From Verrucomicrobiota bacterium (lineage in GTDB: Bacteria; Verrucomicrobiota; Verrucomicrobiia; Methylacidiphilales; Verrucolacustridaceae), in assembly GCA_016876055.1 (NCBI GenBank), contig VHDM01000059.1, forward strand, positions 1 to 6,287: a DNA stretch of 6,287 nt, written 5' to 3'. Each line of letters begins with the position of its first letter. Position 1 is the first letter of the stretch. The notes beneath the pieces are model-generated. The model had not been told where the DNA came from. It ran no database searches and saw only the letters and a program-made list of their open reading frames with translations. Below, piece after piece: positions 1 to 6,159 of the stretch. The translations under genes were made by a program, and so were the position numbers.

Positions 1-1016
1 CGGCTGAGACGCTGGAGCGTCCGACTGCCTCCAAGAAGCAGGATCCCACGGAAAAGCTGGGCCGGAGCATGCTTCGGGCCCGGTTGGTGGAGGACAAGCT
101 CGCCAGCCTGTATCGGGCGGGTCGGATTGTAGGGGGTGTCTATTTGGGGCGTGGCCAAGAGGCCTTTAGTGCTGCAGGAGGATTAAATTTACGGAAAGGG
201 GACGTCTACGCCCCCCTCATCCGGGACATGGCGGGGCGATTGGCATTTGGTGAACCGGTGCTCGATGCCGTGCGGACTTATTTGGGGTCCCGCCTCGGGC
301 CGATGCGGGGTCGCGACGGCAACATCCACCGGGGCGACGTGGAGCTGGGCATCCTGCCGATGATCAGCCACCTCGGGGCGATGATTTCGGCTGCGGCCGG
401 GGCCCTGCTCGCCAAACGGATGCGGGGGGAGCGCCAGCGGGTGGGCCTGGCCTGCGCCGGCGACGGGGCCACCTCCACCGGATCGTTTCACGAAGGGCTG
501 AATCTCGCGGCGGTGGAAAAGCTGCCGCTGGTCGTGCTCGTCGCAGACAATGGCTACGCCTACTCAACGCCCAACGCGCGCCAGTTTGCCTGCACCGATC
601 TGCTTGAGCGGGCCCGCGGCTACGGGGTGGAGGGGCACGGCTTGGATGCAACCGACCCCGAGGTGTGTTTGGAAGTGGTGGGCCGGGCGGTGCAGCGGGC
701 GCGGGAAGGAGCCGGCCCGCAGCTGGTGGTGGGGCGGATGCTGCGGTTGTGCGGTCACGGGGAACACGATGATGCGTTGTATGTGGATGCGCAGGTGAAG
801 GGTTCGAACCGGGGTCGCGACTGCCTGCAGGTGATGGAAGAGCTGATGAACAAGCGGGGTCGAGGCAAGGAGTGGAAGGAGTGGCGGGAAGAGGCGCGGG
901 CCGAGGTGGAGGCGGCGGTGACGCAGGTTTCCAAAGAGCCGGTGCCGGATCCGTTTGAGGAGCAGTGGCGGGCAACGGTCACGCCCGGCGCAGTCGAGGA
1001 AGTGGCGGAAGAATGA
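1..1016 (+). CDS. 2-oxoacid dehydrogenase E1 component, alpha subunit (5' end cut by window)
   Basis: Thiamine-diphosphate-dependent alpha subunit of a pyruvate/branched-chain/acetoin-type dehydrogenase E1, which decarboxylates a 2-oxoacid in the cytoplasm and passes the acyl group to an E2 lipoyl domain. The frame is open to the left edge (first whole codon at position 3). The first ATG, at 69, lies inside the conserved N-terminal helix (EKLGRSMLRARLVEDKL), so I infer that the true start is outside the window. Counting from that ATG, LGRGQEA is at about 26-32, GRDGNIH at 81-87, the thiamine-diphosphate/Mg motif GDG at 131-133 closing with N161 in ADNGYAYSTP, and the substrate-loop region GHGEHDD at 229-235. 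The C-terminus is charged and helical. It overlaps the beta gene by four bases (ATGA), so the two are surely co-translated. The substrate (pyruvate, branched-chain oxoacids or acetoin) cannot be read from the sequence. Confidence 0.93.
   Translation, partial: AETLERPTASKKQDPTEKLGRSMLRARLVEDKLASLYRAGRIVGGVYLGRGQEAFSAAGGLNLRKGDVYAPLIRDMAGRLAFGEPVLDAVRTYLGSRLGPMRGRDGNIHRGDVELGILPMISHLGAMISAAAGALLAKRMRGERQRVGLACAGDGATSTGSFHEGLNLAAVEKLPLVVLVADNGYAYSTPNARQFACTDLLERARGYGVEGHGLDATDPEVCLEVVGRAVQRAREGAGPQLVVGRMLRLCGHGEHDDALYVDAQVKGSNRGRDCLQVMEELMNKRGRGKEWKEWREEARAEVEAAVTQVSKEPVPDPFEEQWRATVTPGAVEEVAEE
996..1000 (+). promoter_or_regulatory. Shine-Dalgarno site for the E1 beta start
   Basis: GAGGA lies 12 bases before the ATG at 1013, inside the last codons of the alpha gene. 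A second purine stretch, GGAAGA at 1007-1012, abuts the ATG. Both support starting beta at 1013 rather than at the in-frame upstream start at 965, which lies deep inside alpha. Confidence 0.5.
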
Positions 1017-1978
1017 GCGTCACCTATTTGGAGGCCATCCGGGCGGCCCAGGAAAAGGCGCTGTCGGACGATCCGAATGTTTTTCTGTACGGCCAAGACA
1101 TCGGTCGGTTCGGCGGAGCCTTTAAGGCGACAAAGAATCTTTCCGAAAAGTTTCCGGGTCGGGTGATCGATTCGCCGATTTCGGAGGATGCCATGGTGGG
1201 ATTGGCGGTGGGGGCGGCCTTGGAGGGAATGAAGCCGGTGGTGGAGATGCAGTTTGCCGATTTTTCCACGGTGGGGCTGAACCAGATGCTGAACCACGCG
1301 GCCACGACCTACTGGCGGACGGGCAAGCCGTGTCCGATGGTGTTGCGGTTGCCGTCGGGTGGGACGCCGGGAAGTGGCCCGTTTCACAGTCAGTCGATGG
1401 AGACGATCTACTCCCATTATCCGGGCTTGGTGGTCATGACGCCGGCGACGGTGGAGGACGCTTACAGCATGTTGTTGGAGGCGATCGGGATGCAGGACCC
1501 GGTGGTCTTCTGCGAACACAAACTGCTCTACTATCATCTGAAGGCGGGGGCCTTGCCGGGAGAGGCGTTGCCGGCGTTTCGGGCAAGGATCGCGCGACCG
1601 GGTCGGGACGTGACTTGTGTGGCTTACAGCGCCATGGTCCACGAGGCGCTGGCGGCGGCGGAGGAACTGGTGGAAGAGGGATACGAAGTCGAGGTGGTGG
1701 ATTTGCGGACGGTGAAGCCGCTGGATACCGATACGCTGCTGGGAAGCGTCGCAAGGACGGGAAGATTGCTGGTGGTGGGGGAGTCGTGGCCGTGGGGCGG
1801 GGCTTCGGCCGAGGTGGTGGCGCGGGTGGCCGCGGAGGGATTTGAGCTGCTGGACGCGCCGCCGAAACGGCTCAATGCGAAGGACACGCCGATTCCGTAT
1901 CATCCGAATTTATGGGCGGCCCACCGGCCCACGGCAGTGAGAATCGCGGCCGGCCTACGGGAAGTTCTACGGTACTGA
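1013..1978 (+). CDS. 2-oxoacid dehydrogenase E1 component, beta subunit
   Basis: Beta subunit (321 aa) that pairs with the upstream alpha subunit to form the alpha2beta2 E1 decarboxylase. The start at 1013 gives MSVTYLEAIRAAQEKAL, the usual beginning of this family. It overlaps the alpha stop as ATGA. The N-terminal pyrimidine-binding half shows LYGQDIGRFGG (25-35) and the SPISEDAMVG segment (54-63), whose Glu58 sits where the family has the glutamate that activates thiamine. HSQSMETIYSHYPGL (125-139) and the long VMTPATVEDA stretch follow. The C-terminal transketolase-type domain shows EVVDLRTVKPLD (227-238) and VVGESWPWGGASAEV. Length is normal for the family (about 320-340). No E2 or E3 gene follows; the next gene is on the other strand. 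The substrate is not determined. Confidence 0.95.
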   Translation: MSVTYLEAIRAAQEKALSDDPNVFLYGQDIGRFGGAFKATKNLSEKFPGRVIDSPISEDAMVGLAVGAALEGMKPVVEMQFADFSTVGLNQMLNHAATTYWRTGKPCPMVLRLPSGGTPGSGPFHSQSMETIYSHYPGLVVMTPATVEDAYSMLLEAIGMQDPVVFCEHKLLYYHLKAGALPGEALPAFRARIARPGRDVTCVAYSAMVHEALAAAEELVEEGYEVEVVDLRTVKPLDTDTLLGSVARTGRLLVVGESWPWGGASAEVVARVAAEGFELLDAPPKRLNAKDTPIPYHPNLWAAHRPTAVRIAAGLREVLRY

Positions 1979-1995
1979 CGGGCAAACTTACCTTT

Positions 1996-2025
1996 TTCGT
2001 GAACGTGAATATGGATGGGAACGAA
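1996..2025. repeat. Degenerate hexamer array, locus 1
   Basis: This lies in the 58-base gap between the convergent stops of E1 beta (1978) and the SDR (2037). Reading in sixes from 1996, units 1, 2 and 5 are TTCGTG, AACGTG and AACGAA, while units 3 and 4 are diverged. The first 14 bases (TTCGTGAACGTGAA) are identical to 5176-5189. A weak 6-bp inverted repeat (TTTCGT at 1995-2000, ACGAAA at 2021-2026, 20-base loop) flanks the array, but there is no T-tract to make it a clear terminator. Confidence 0.5.
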
Positions 2026-2036
2026 AGACGACAAGG

Positions 2037-2738
2037 TCAGTCCGTGGGAATGCCGGGGACGGTGAGAGGGTGGCCGTTATCTTTGGGGCTGATTTGGAGA
2101 AGAAAGGGGACGGCACGGCGGGCCCAATCCTCTGCGCTGGGGTAGTGGCTCGCCGACTCTTTGCCGAAGCAGTCCTGCAGCATGGCGGTATTGATGACGC
2201 CCGGATTGAGGGCCACGGCGGCCATGCCGGCGGGTAGTTCCTGGGCGAGGGAGGCAGTCAGGCCCTCCACGGCATACTTGCTGGCGCAGTAGCCGGAAAC
2301 TTCCGGGGAGGTGGAGCGGCCCCAACCGGAGCTGAAGTTCACAATCACGCCTTTCCGGGCATTTACCATGGCAGGAAGAAAAGCGCGGAGGACGTTGGCG
2401 AGACCCTTGACGTTGATGTCGATCACCCGGTTGAAACGGTCGGCCGGAACTTTCCAGAGAGGGGCGTTGGGGTGAATGACGGCGGCGTTGTTGAGGAGGA
2501 GATCCGGAGCGCCGTGGGAGGCGAGAACCTTGCCGGCCCAGGATTCGACGGCAGCGGCATCCGCAACATCGACCACGGAGAAGGCGTGCGGGGCAGAAAA
2601 CTCCTTTTGCAGAGAGGCGATGGCCGGGGCGCTGCGGGCACAGCCGAGAATGGTGTGGCTGAGGGCGGCGAAGGAACGGACCATGGCAAGGCCAAGGCCT
2701 TGGGAGCAGCCCGTGACGATCAGGAGGCGCGATCTCAT
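2037..2738 (-). CDS. SDR family NAD(P)-dependent oxidoreductase
   Basis: Classical short-chain dehydrogenase/reductase, 233 aa, a cytoplasmic NAD(P)-dependent alcohol/carbonyl oxidoreductase of unknown substrate. The Rossmann cofactor motif TGCSQGLG is at residues 9-16. NNAA at 83-86 stabilises the central sheet. Asn109, Ser137, Tyr150 and Lys154 (YCASK) make the catalytic tetrad, and NPG at 178-180 follows. Arg35 after strand beta2 (GCARS) hints at NADP(H) preference, which is inference. I chose the ATG at 2738 because MRSRLLIVTG places the glycine motif where classical SDRs have it. An in-frame ATG at 2789 and TTG at 2795 would add an unlikely extension. No clear Shine-Dalgarno precedes the chosen ATG. 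The gene diverges from the amine oxidase gene and converges on E1 beta. A functional link to either neighbour is not shown. Confidence 0.9.
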   Translation of the reverse strand: MRSRLLIVTGCSQGLGLAMVRSFAALSHTILGCARSAPAIASLQKEFSAPHAFSVVDVADAAAVESWAGKVLASHGAPDLLLNNAAVIHPNAPLWKVPADRFNRVIDINVKGLANVLRAFLPAMVNARKGVIVNFSSGWGRSTSPEVSGYCASKYAVEGLTASLAQELPAGMAAVALNPGVINTAMLQDCFGKESASHYPSAEDWARRAVPFLLQISPKDNGHPLTVPGIPTD

Positions 2739-2847
2739 GGGATGAACTTTAGCGAGCGGGCCGACCAAGCGCGACCCAGGTGAAACCATCCCCAATCAGA
2801 AAAGGGTGGGCACAAATGAGATGGGCGAAAGGCACGGGGGAATTAAA
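2739..2847. other. Divergent intergenic region, SDR / amine oxidase
   Basis: This 109-base gap must hold the promoters for both outward-reading genes if the chosen starts are right. I looked on both strands for -35/-10 pairs with normal spacing and for a clear operator palindrome, and saw none convincing. A TAAAGT reading towards the SDR has no matching -35. In-frame starts at 2806 (GTG) and 2821 (ATG) for the amine oxidase would shorten the region. Confidence 0.4.
2836..2841 (+). promoter_or_regulatory. Shine-Dalgarno site deciding the amine oxidase start
   Basis: GGGGGA is followed by six bases (ATTAAA) and then the ATG at 2848. It is the best-spaced purine-rich site among the candidate starts at 2806, 2821, 2848, 2857 and 2872, and so favours 2848. 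Confidence 0.45.
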
Positions 2848-4329
2848 ATGGGACGGATGCGGACGGGAAACATGCGGCGGGTGGCGAGGGCGGCGGGGGA
2901 CCGGGAATTCGGCCGGGAGCGTCGCCGGTTTCTGGCGACCACCCTGGCGGCCGGGGCGGCCATGCTGCTGCCATCCAAAGTGCTCCGGGCCGCCGGCAGC
3001 AAACCCCGGGTGCTGGTCGTGGGGGCGGGGTTTGCGGGCCTCAGTGCGGCGGAGCAATTGATGGGGGCAGGTGCCGAGGTCAGGGTGCTGGAGGCGCGAA
3101 ATCGAGTGGGGGGCAGAGTTTTTTCCGATTCAAAATTCATCCCCGGGGCGACGGTGGAGCGGGGGGCCGAGGTGATTGGGGCCAATCACCCCATTTGGAT
3201 GGCCCAGGCCAAACGCTTTGGGCTGGAGTTGGCCGAACTGCCCGATGAGCCGGCCGGGGAAAGCCCCTTGTTGCTGGGTGGGAAAAAAATCACCGGAAAA
3301 GAGGCCGCGGAGCTGTGGGAGGCCCTGGACGCAGCGATGGAAAGAACAAACGAGGATGCCCGCAAAGTACTGCCGGAGCGGCCTTGGGAGAGTCCCCGGG
3401 CGGAGGCACTGGACCGGACCTCGCTGGCCGAGGCTGCGCAGCGATGGCCGGTGGAAGCAAAGGTCAGGCGGGCCGCCCTGTTGGTGATGTCCAACGACGG
3501 GGCGCTTTGGCCGGAAGAAACCAGCTACCTCGGGTATCTGGCGGCGGTGGCCGGCGGAGGGTTTGAGCGTTTTTGGGAGGAATCGGAAGCTTTCCGATGC
3601 TTGGGTGGGGCCCAGCAACTGGCGGAGAAGTTGGCCAGCGCTCTCGGGTCGGAGCGAATCTGGCAAGGGGCGGCCGCAACGACGGTGGAGATCCGGGAAG
3701 AGGGTGTGCTGGTGGAAGTGGAAGGTGGCAAGCGGCACGAATTTGATGCGGTCATTTTGGCCGTGCCCCCGAGCGTTTGGGGACGGATCAATTTTCGTCC
3801 CGCGCTGGGAGAGGAGCTGCGGATGCACATGGGGCCGGCCACCAAAGTGCTGGGAGAGGTGAAGCGGCCGGTCTGGAAGGATCTCGGCCTGAATTCTTAC
3901 GCGGTGACCGATCAGGAAATCGGCGTGACCTGGCAAGGAAACGACCGGGCGCCCAAAGAAAACCCGCAGCATTCCTGTTTGGTTGGTTTTTCCGGGGGCC
4001 GGGCGGCTGAAAAATTTCTCCAGTTGCCGGCGGGTCAGCGAAGGGAGAGGTATGCGGAGATCGTGGAGGCCCTGTATCCCGGCTATCGAGAAAGTGCCGG
4101 CCGGGTGGACGTCCAGGCCTGGCCCGAGGATCCCTGGGTCCGGGGTGGGTATAGCAGTCCCACTTTGGGGCAGGTGACCACGGTGCTACCGAAGCTGAAC
4201 GAGGGAGTGCAGAACCGGCTGTTTTTCGCGGGGGAACACACCAGTCCGGCTTTTTACGGCTATATGGAAGGAGGCCTGCAGAGTGGAGTGCGGGCGGCCA
4301 AACAGGTGGCGGAAAAGTTTTTGGCCTGA
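2848..4329 (+). CDS. FAD-dependent amine oxidase (flavin monoamine oxidase family) with Tat signal peptide
   Basis: Flavoprotein oxidase of 493 aa that would oxidise an amine or amino acid to the imine, with release of aldehyde or oxoacid plus ammonia and transfer of electrons to O2. Its substrate is unknown. The N-terminus has a twin-arginine motif (ERRRFL, 24-29), a hydrophobic stretch to about 46 and an RAAG region suited to cleavage, so export of the folded FAD protein is likely. The ADP-binding motif is GAGFAG at 59-64, with Glu82 (VLEAR) for the ribose and NRVGGRV after it. Lys333 (TKVLGEV) fits the conserved lysine near flavin N5. WVRGGYSSP precedes the closing FAD-binding segment RLFFAGEHTS...GYMEGG (457-476). 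Length and motif order are normal and nothing is missing. Starts at 2806, 2821, 2857 or 2872 are also possible. It stands alone on this strand. Confidence 0.92.
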   Translation: MGRMRTGNMRRVARAAGDREFGRERRRFLATTLAAGAAMLLPSKVLRAAGSKPRVLVVGAGFAGLSAAEQLMGAGAEVRVLEARNRVGGRVFSDSKFIPGATVERGAEVIGANHPIWMAQAKRFGLELAELPDEPAGESPLLLGGKKITGKEAAELWEALDAAMERTNEDARKVLPERPWESPRAEALDRTSLAEAAQRWPVEAKVRRAALLVMSNDGALWPEETSYLGYLAAVAGGGFERFWEESEAFRCLGGAQQLAEKLASALGSERIWQGAAATTVEIREEGVLVEVEGGKRHEFDAVILAVPPSVWGRINFRPALGEELRMHMGPATKVLGEVKRPVWKDLGLNSYAVTDQEIGVTWQGNDRAPKENPQHSCLVGFSGGRAAEKFLQLPAGQRRERYAEIVEALYPGYRESAGRVDVQAWPEDPWVRGGYSSPTLGQVTTVLPKLNEGVQNRLFFAGEHTSPAFYGYMEGGLQSGVRAAKQVAEKFLA

Positions 4330-4350
4330 AGTCGTAGGAAGATAAAAAAA

Positions 4351-5136
4351 CTAAGGTTGCGAAGTGAATTGAAGGCAGAACCAGCGGCCGAGGCGGCCGC
4401 GGCGGGTGAGGGGCCAGCCGAGTTTGTGGGCGGTGCGGATGATGCCGTTTTCCTGACCCTTGAGAATGCCCGAAAGAATCAGGGTGGTGCCGGCCCGTCG
4501 GTGGGATTCCAAGCGGGGAAGCAGGTGGAGGAGGAGATGGTCGTAGAGGTTGGCGACGATGAGATTGGCGGGAGGGACGGAGCCACGCAGGACGTCCCGG
4601 ACATGGAAACAGACGCGTGTGCCGAGCCGGTTCAACCTCAGGTTGCGGTTTGCCTCCTGCACGGCCACGGAATCATGATCCCATCCCTCGACCTTGGCAC
4701 CCATCCGCGCAGCGGCGAGAGCGAGAACGCCGGTGCCGCAACCAAGGTCGAGTACGCTGGAGGATTTGAGGTGGTTGCCACGCTTCCGCATGAACTGAAC
4801 AACGTAACGAAGACAGAGCCGGGTCGTGGCGTGCTCGCCGGTACCGAAGGCAGGACCGGCCCGGATCTGGAGGCGTGGGATGTCTTTGAATTCCTTGGGA
4901 AGGAACCGGGCGTCGCTGGTGACGACGAGGTCGTAGCGGATGCGGAGATGGAAAGGAGATGATTTGCGTTGATGGAGCTTGCGGATGCGGCCCTTGAACC
5001 GGGTCTGGAGTTTTCGCAGGGGAAGGATCTTGGGGGAGTAGACTTGGAGAACGGGAGGCAGGCCGGGGCGCTGGATTTGGGCGGAGGGCAGTTCGAGCTT
5101 TGCGGTGGTCAGCGTCCGGGTTTCGAGGACATACAT
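4351..5136 (-). CDS. prmA: Ribosomal protein L11 methyltransferase (PrmA-like)
   Basis: S-adenosylmethionine-dependent methyltransferase of 261 aa, most like PrmA, which methylates ribosomal protein L11. The PrmA hallmark AFGTGEHATT is at 96-105. The SAM-binding motif I, VLDLGCGTG, is at 128-136, followed by an acidic segment GWDHD (151-155) where PrmA usually has a D-D pair. The motif IV-like LIVANLYDHLLLHLLP is at 192-207 and LILSGIL at 219-225. The N-terminal part (about 1-90) is short and very basic (LRKLQTRFKGRIRKLHQRK), and the whole protein is about 30 residues shorter than E. coli PrmA, so L11 recognition may differ. The ATG at 5136 is the first start after an in-frame stop (5146-5148); no strong ribosome site is visible. 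The gene lies 66 bases after the ABC ATPase gene on the same strand and may be co-transcribed. Confidence 0.85.
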   Translation of the reverse strand: MYVLETRTLTTAKLELPSAQIQRPGLPPVLQVYSPKILPLRKLQTRFKGRIRKLHQRKSSPFHLRIRYDLVVTSDARFLPKEFKDIPRLQIRAGPAFGTGEHATTRLCLRYVVQFMRKRGNHLKSSSVLDLGCGTGVLALAAARMGAKVEGWDHDSVAVQEANRNLRLNRLGTRVCFHVRDVLRGSVPPANLIVANLYDHLLLHLLPRLESHRRAGTTLILSGILKGQENGIIRTAHKLGWPLTRRGRLGRWFCLQFTSQP

Positions 5137-5175
5137 TGCTGAAGGCTACCGGCGAGAAGCTGCGAGCTACAGGAA

Positions 5176-5199
5176 TTCGTGAACGTGAACGAAATCGTG
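5176..5199. repeat. Degenerate hexamer array, locus 2
   Basis: Four hexamers with CG at their third and fourth positions (TTCGTG, AACGTG, AACGAA, then ATCGTG) fill the gap just downstream of the ABC ATPase stop (5203-5205) and upstream of prmA. A fifth, poorer unit runs into the stop codon. The first 14 bases match 1996-2009 exactly, in the same orientation on the + strand and in the same phase. Confidence 0.6.
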
Positions 5200-5202
5200 A
5201 AA

Positions 5203-5994
5203 CTAAAGGGCGGGGACGGAGGCGAGCAGGCGTTGGGTGTAGGGATGGGAGGGGTGTTGGGTGATCTGATCGGCGGTGCCTTGCTCGACGAGTTTGCCGT
5301 GTTCCAGGACGGCGACCTGGTCGCTGACATGCTCGATCACCGCGAGGTCGTGGGCGATGAAGAGGTAGGTGAGGCCGAACTGGTCCTGCAGGTCCAGGAG
5401 GAGGTTGACGATCTGGGCCTGGACGGAGACATCCAGAGCGCTGACTGGCTCGTCACAGATGATGAACTCCGGTTGCACGGCCAGGGCGCGGGCGATGCCG
5501 ATGCGCTGGCGCTGGCCGCCGCTGAACTCATGGGGAAAGCGGCGAGCGTGGGTGGGATCGAGCCCGACCAGCTTGAGCAGTTCCGCCACGCGGGCGGAGC
5601 GGTCGGCGGCGGACATCTGGGGGAAGTGGATTTCGAGGGGCTCGGCCAGGATGGTGCCGATCCGGAGACGGGGGTTGAGGGAGTTGTAGGGATCCTGGAA
5701 GACCATCTGGATCTTTTTGCGGTAGGGACGCAGGGCGGAGCCATCGAGGGCGGTGATCTCCTGTCCGTCGTAAGAGGCGGAGCCGGAGGTGGGATCTTGG
5801 AGCCGGACGAGAACCCGGCCGAGGGTGGTTTTGCCGGAGCCGCTCTCGCCGACGAGACCGAGGGTGGAGCCTTTTTCGATTTTGAGGGAGACGTCGTCGA
5901 GGGCTTTCACGACGCCGGTCTGGCGTTGAAGCAGGCCGGATTTCACCGGGAAATAGACGGACAGGTTACGGATGGAGACGAGGGGATGAGTCAC
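5203..5994 (-). CDS. Oligopeptide/dipeptide ABC transporter ATP-binding protein (OppF/DppF type)
   Basis: Cytoplasmic ATPase subunit (263 aa) of a peptide-type importer; it pairs with an OppD/DppD-like ATPase to power uptake. Walker A GESGSGKT is at 49-56, the Q-loop Gln100 in MVFQDPYNSLNPR, the signature FSGGQ at 157-161, Walker B FIICDEP at 177-183 with catalytic Glu182, and the switch His215 in FIAHDL. The C-terminal HPSHPYTQRLLASVP is the start of the oligopeptide-HPY region, but the protein ends there, where many OppF/DppF proteins carry some 50 more residues. The start is a GTG (MTHPLVSIRNLSVYFP); no ATG is available before the upstream in-frame stop near 6064, and no clear Shine-Dalgarno is visible. 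Peptide specificity cannot be told; nickel or other small-ligand importers use the same subfamily. Confidence 0.93.
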   Translation of the reverse strand: MTHPLVSIRNLSVYFPVKSGLLQRQTGVVKALDDVSLKIEKGSTLGLVGESGSGKTTLGRVLVRLQDPTSGSASYDGQEITALDGSALRPYRKKIQMVFQDPYNSLNPRLRIGTILAEPLEIHFPQMSAADRSARVAELLKLVGLDPTHARRFPHEFSGGQRQRIGIARALAVQPEFIICDEPVSALDVSVQAQIVNLLLDLQDQFGLTYLFIAHDLAVIEHVSDQVAVLEHGKLVEQGTADQITQHPSHPYTQRLLASVPAL

Positions 5995-5997
5995 GGG

Positions 5998-6013
5998 GTT
6001 CAGGAGTTCAGGG
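5998..6013. repeat. Tandem octamer pair before the ABC ATPase start
   Basis: GTTCAGGA is followed directly by GTTCAGGG, matching at 7 of 8 positions. On the minus strand this pair occupies the place where the ribosome-binding site of the GTG start at 5994 would be expected, and it does not resemble a Shine-Dalgarno. Confidence 0.4.
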
Positions 6014-6021
6014 ATTAAGGA

Positions 6022-6063
6022 AAATGGTGGTTGGTCGCGGGTGACGGGTGGCGGGTAAGTGGT
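6022..6063. repeat. Degenerate heptamer tandem array, six units
   Basis: Reading in sevens from 6022, all six consecutive units end in GGT and the base before it is always T or G. The central three (CGCGGGT and two close variants, 6036-6056) share a CGGGT/GGGT core, and the outer three are more diverged. The pattern stops sharply: the flanking heptamers do not fit. On the minus strand the units read as ACCCGNN. Confidence 0.6.
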
Positions 6064-6089
6064 GATTCATTTTTGAAGATCCTGTAGGG

Positions 6090-6124
6090 CCCAGGCTTTG
6101 GGGCCAGGGACGAAGGGGCCTGAG
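6090..6124 (-). other. Possible hairpin in the ABC ATPase gap
   Basis: On the minus strand CTCAGGC (6124-6118) can pair with GCCTGGG (6096-6090): seven pairs including one G-U, with a 21-base loop. No T-tract follows, so it is not a standard intrinsic terminator. It could be an RNA-stability or processing element in the transporter transcript, or chance in GC-rich DNA. Confidence 0.2.
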
Positions 6125-6159
6125 TCCCCACAGAAGCCAGAAACTTTGATGGCGATATT

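Larger units (their letters stand above)
5995..6159. other. 165-base gap between the two ABC ATPase genes
   Basis: Partner ATPase genes of this transporter type usually overlap or nearly touch. This gap has no convincing gene: the longest minus-strand possibility starting at an ATG is about 20 codons and unremarkable. It holds an octamer pair (5998-6013), a heptamer array (6022-6063), near-repeats of GGGGCCAGG, and a weak hairpin (6090-6124). I see no clear promoter or terminator. Confidence 0.6.

Noticed and set aside
755..1903. Minus-strand open frame of 382 codons opposite E1 alpha/beta
   Set aside because: It lies wholly opposite well-supported E1 genes. The translation is rich in Arg, His, Pro and Ser with no domain.
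1995..2026. TTTCGT...ACGAAA inverted repeat as a bidirectional terminator between E1 beta and the SDR
   Set aside because: It has only six AT-containing pairs, a 20-base loop and no convincing T-tract; the hexamer repeat explains the similarity better.
3130..3972. Minus-strand open frame of 280 codons opposite the amine oxidase
   Set aside because: It is a shadow of a gene with intact FAD motifs, and its composition (Pro, Arg, Gly, His) is typical of antisense frames in GC-rich DNA.
4344..4350. Seven-A run (T-tract on the minus strand) just after the prmA stop
   Set aside because: No stable hairpin immediately precedes it on the minus strand, so I do not call a terminator, although some termination there is possible.
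4384..4400. Perfect inverted repeat GCGGCCG-AGG-CGGCCGC, considered as a prmA terminator
   Set aside because: It lies inside the prmA coding sequence, and the nearest T-tract on that strand (4350-4344) begins more than 30 bases later, too far for an intrinsic terminator. It is probably codon-driven.
5179..6018. Long plus-strand open frame of 279 codons opposite the ABC ATPase gene
   Set aside because: It is antisense to a protein with all Walker, Q-loop, signature and switch motifs. Its own translation is rich in Gly, Asp and Glu with no recognisable domain, as expected from GC-rich codon shadows.
6107..6128. GGGAC/GTCCC five-pair stem in the ABC ATPase gap
   Set aside because: It is short, has a 12-base loop and competes with the longer pairing at 6090-6124; it is easily chance in GC-rich sequence.
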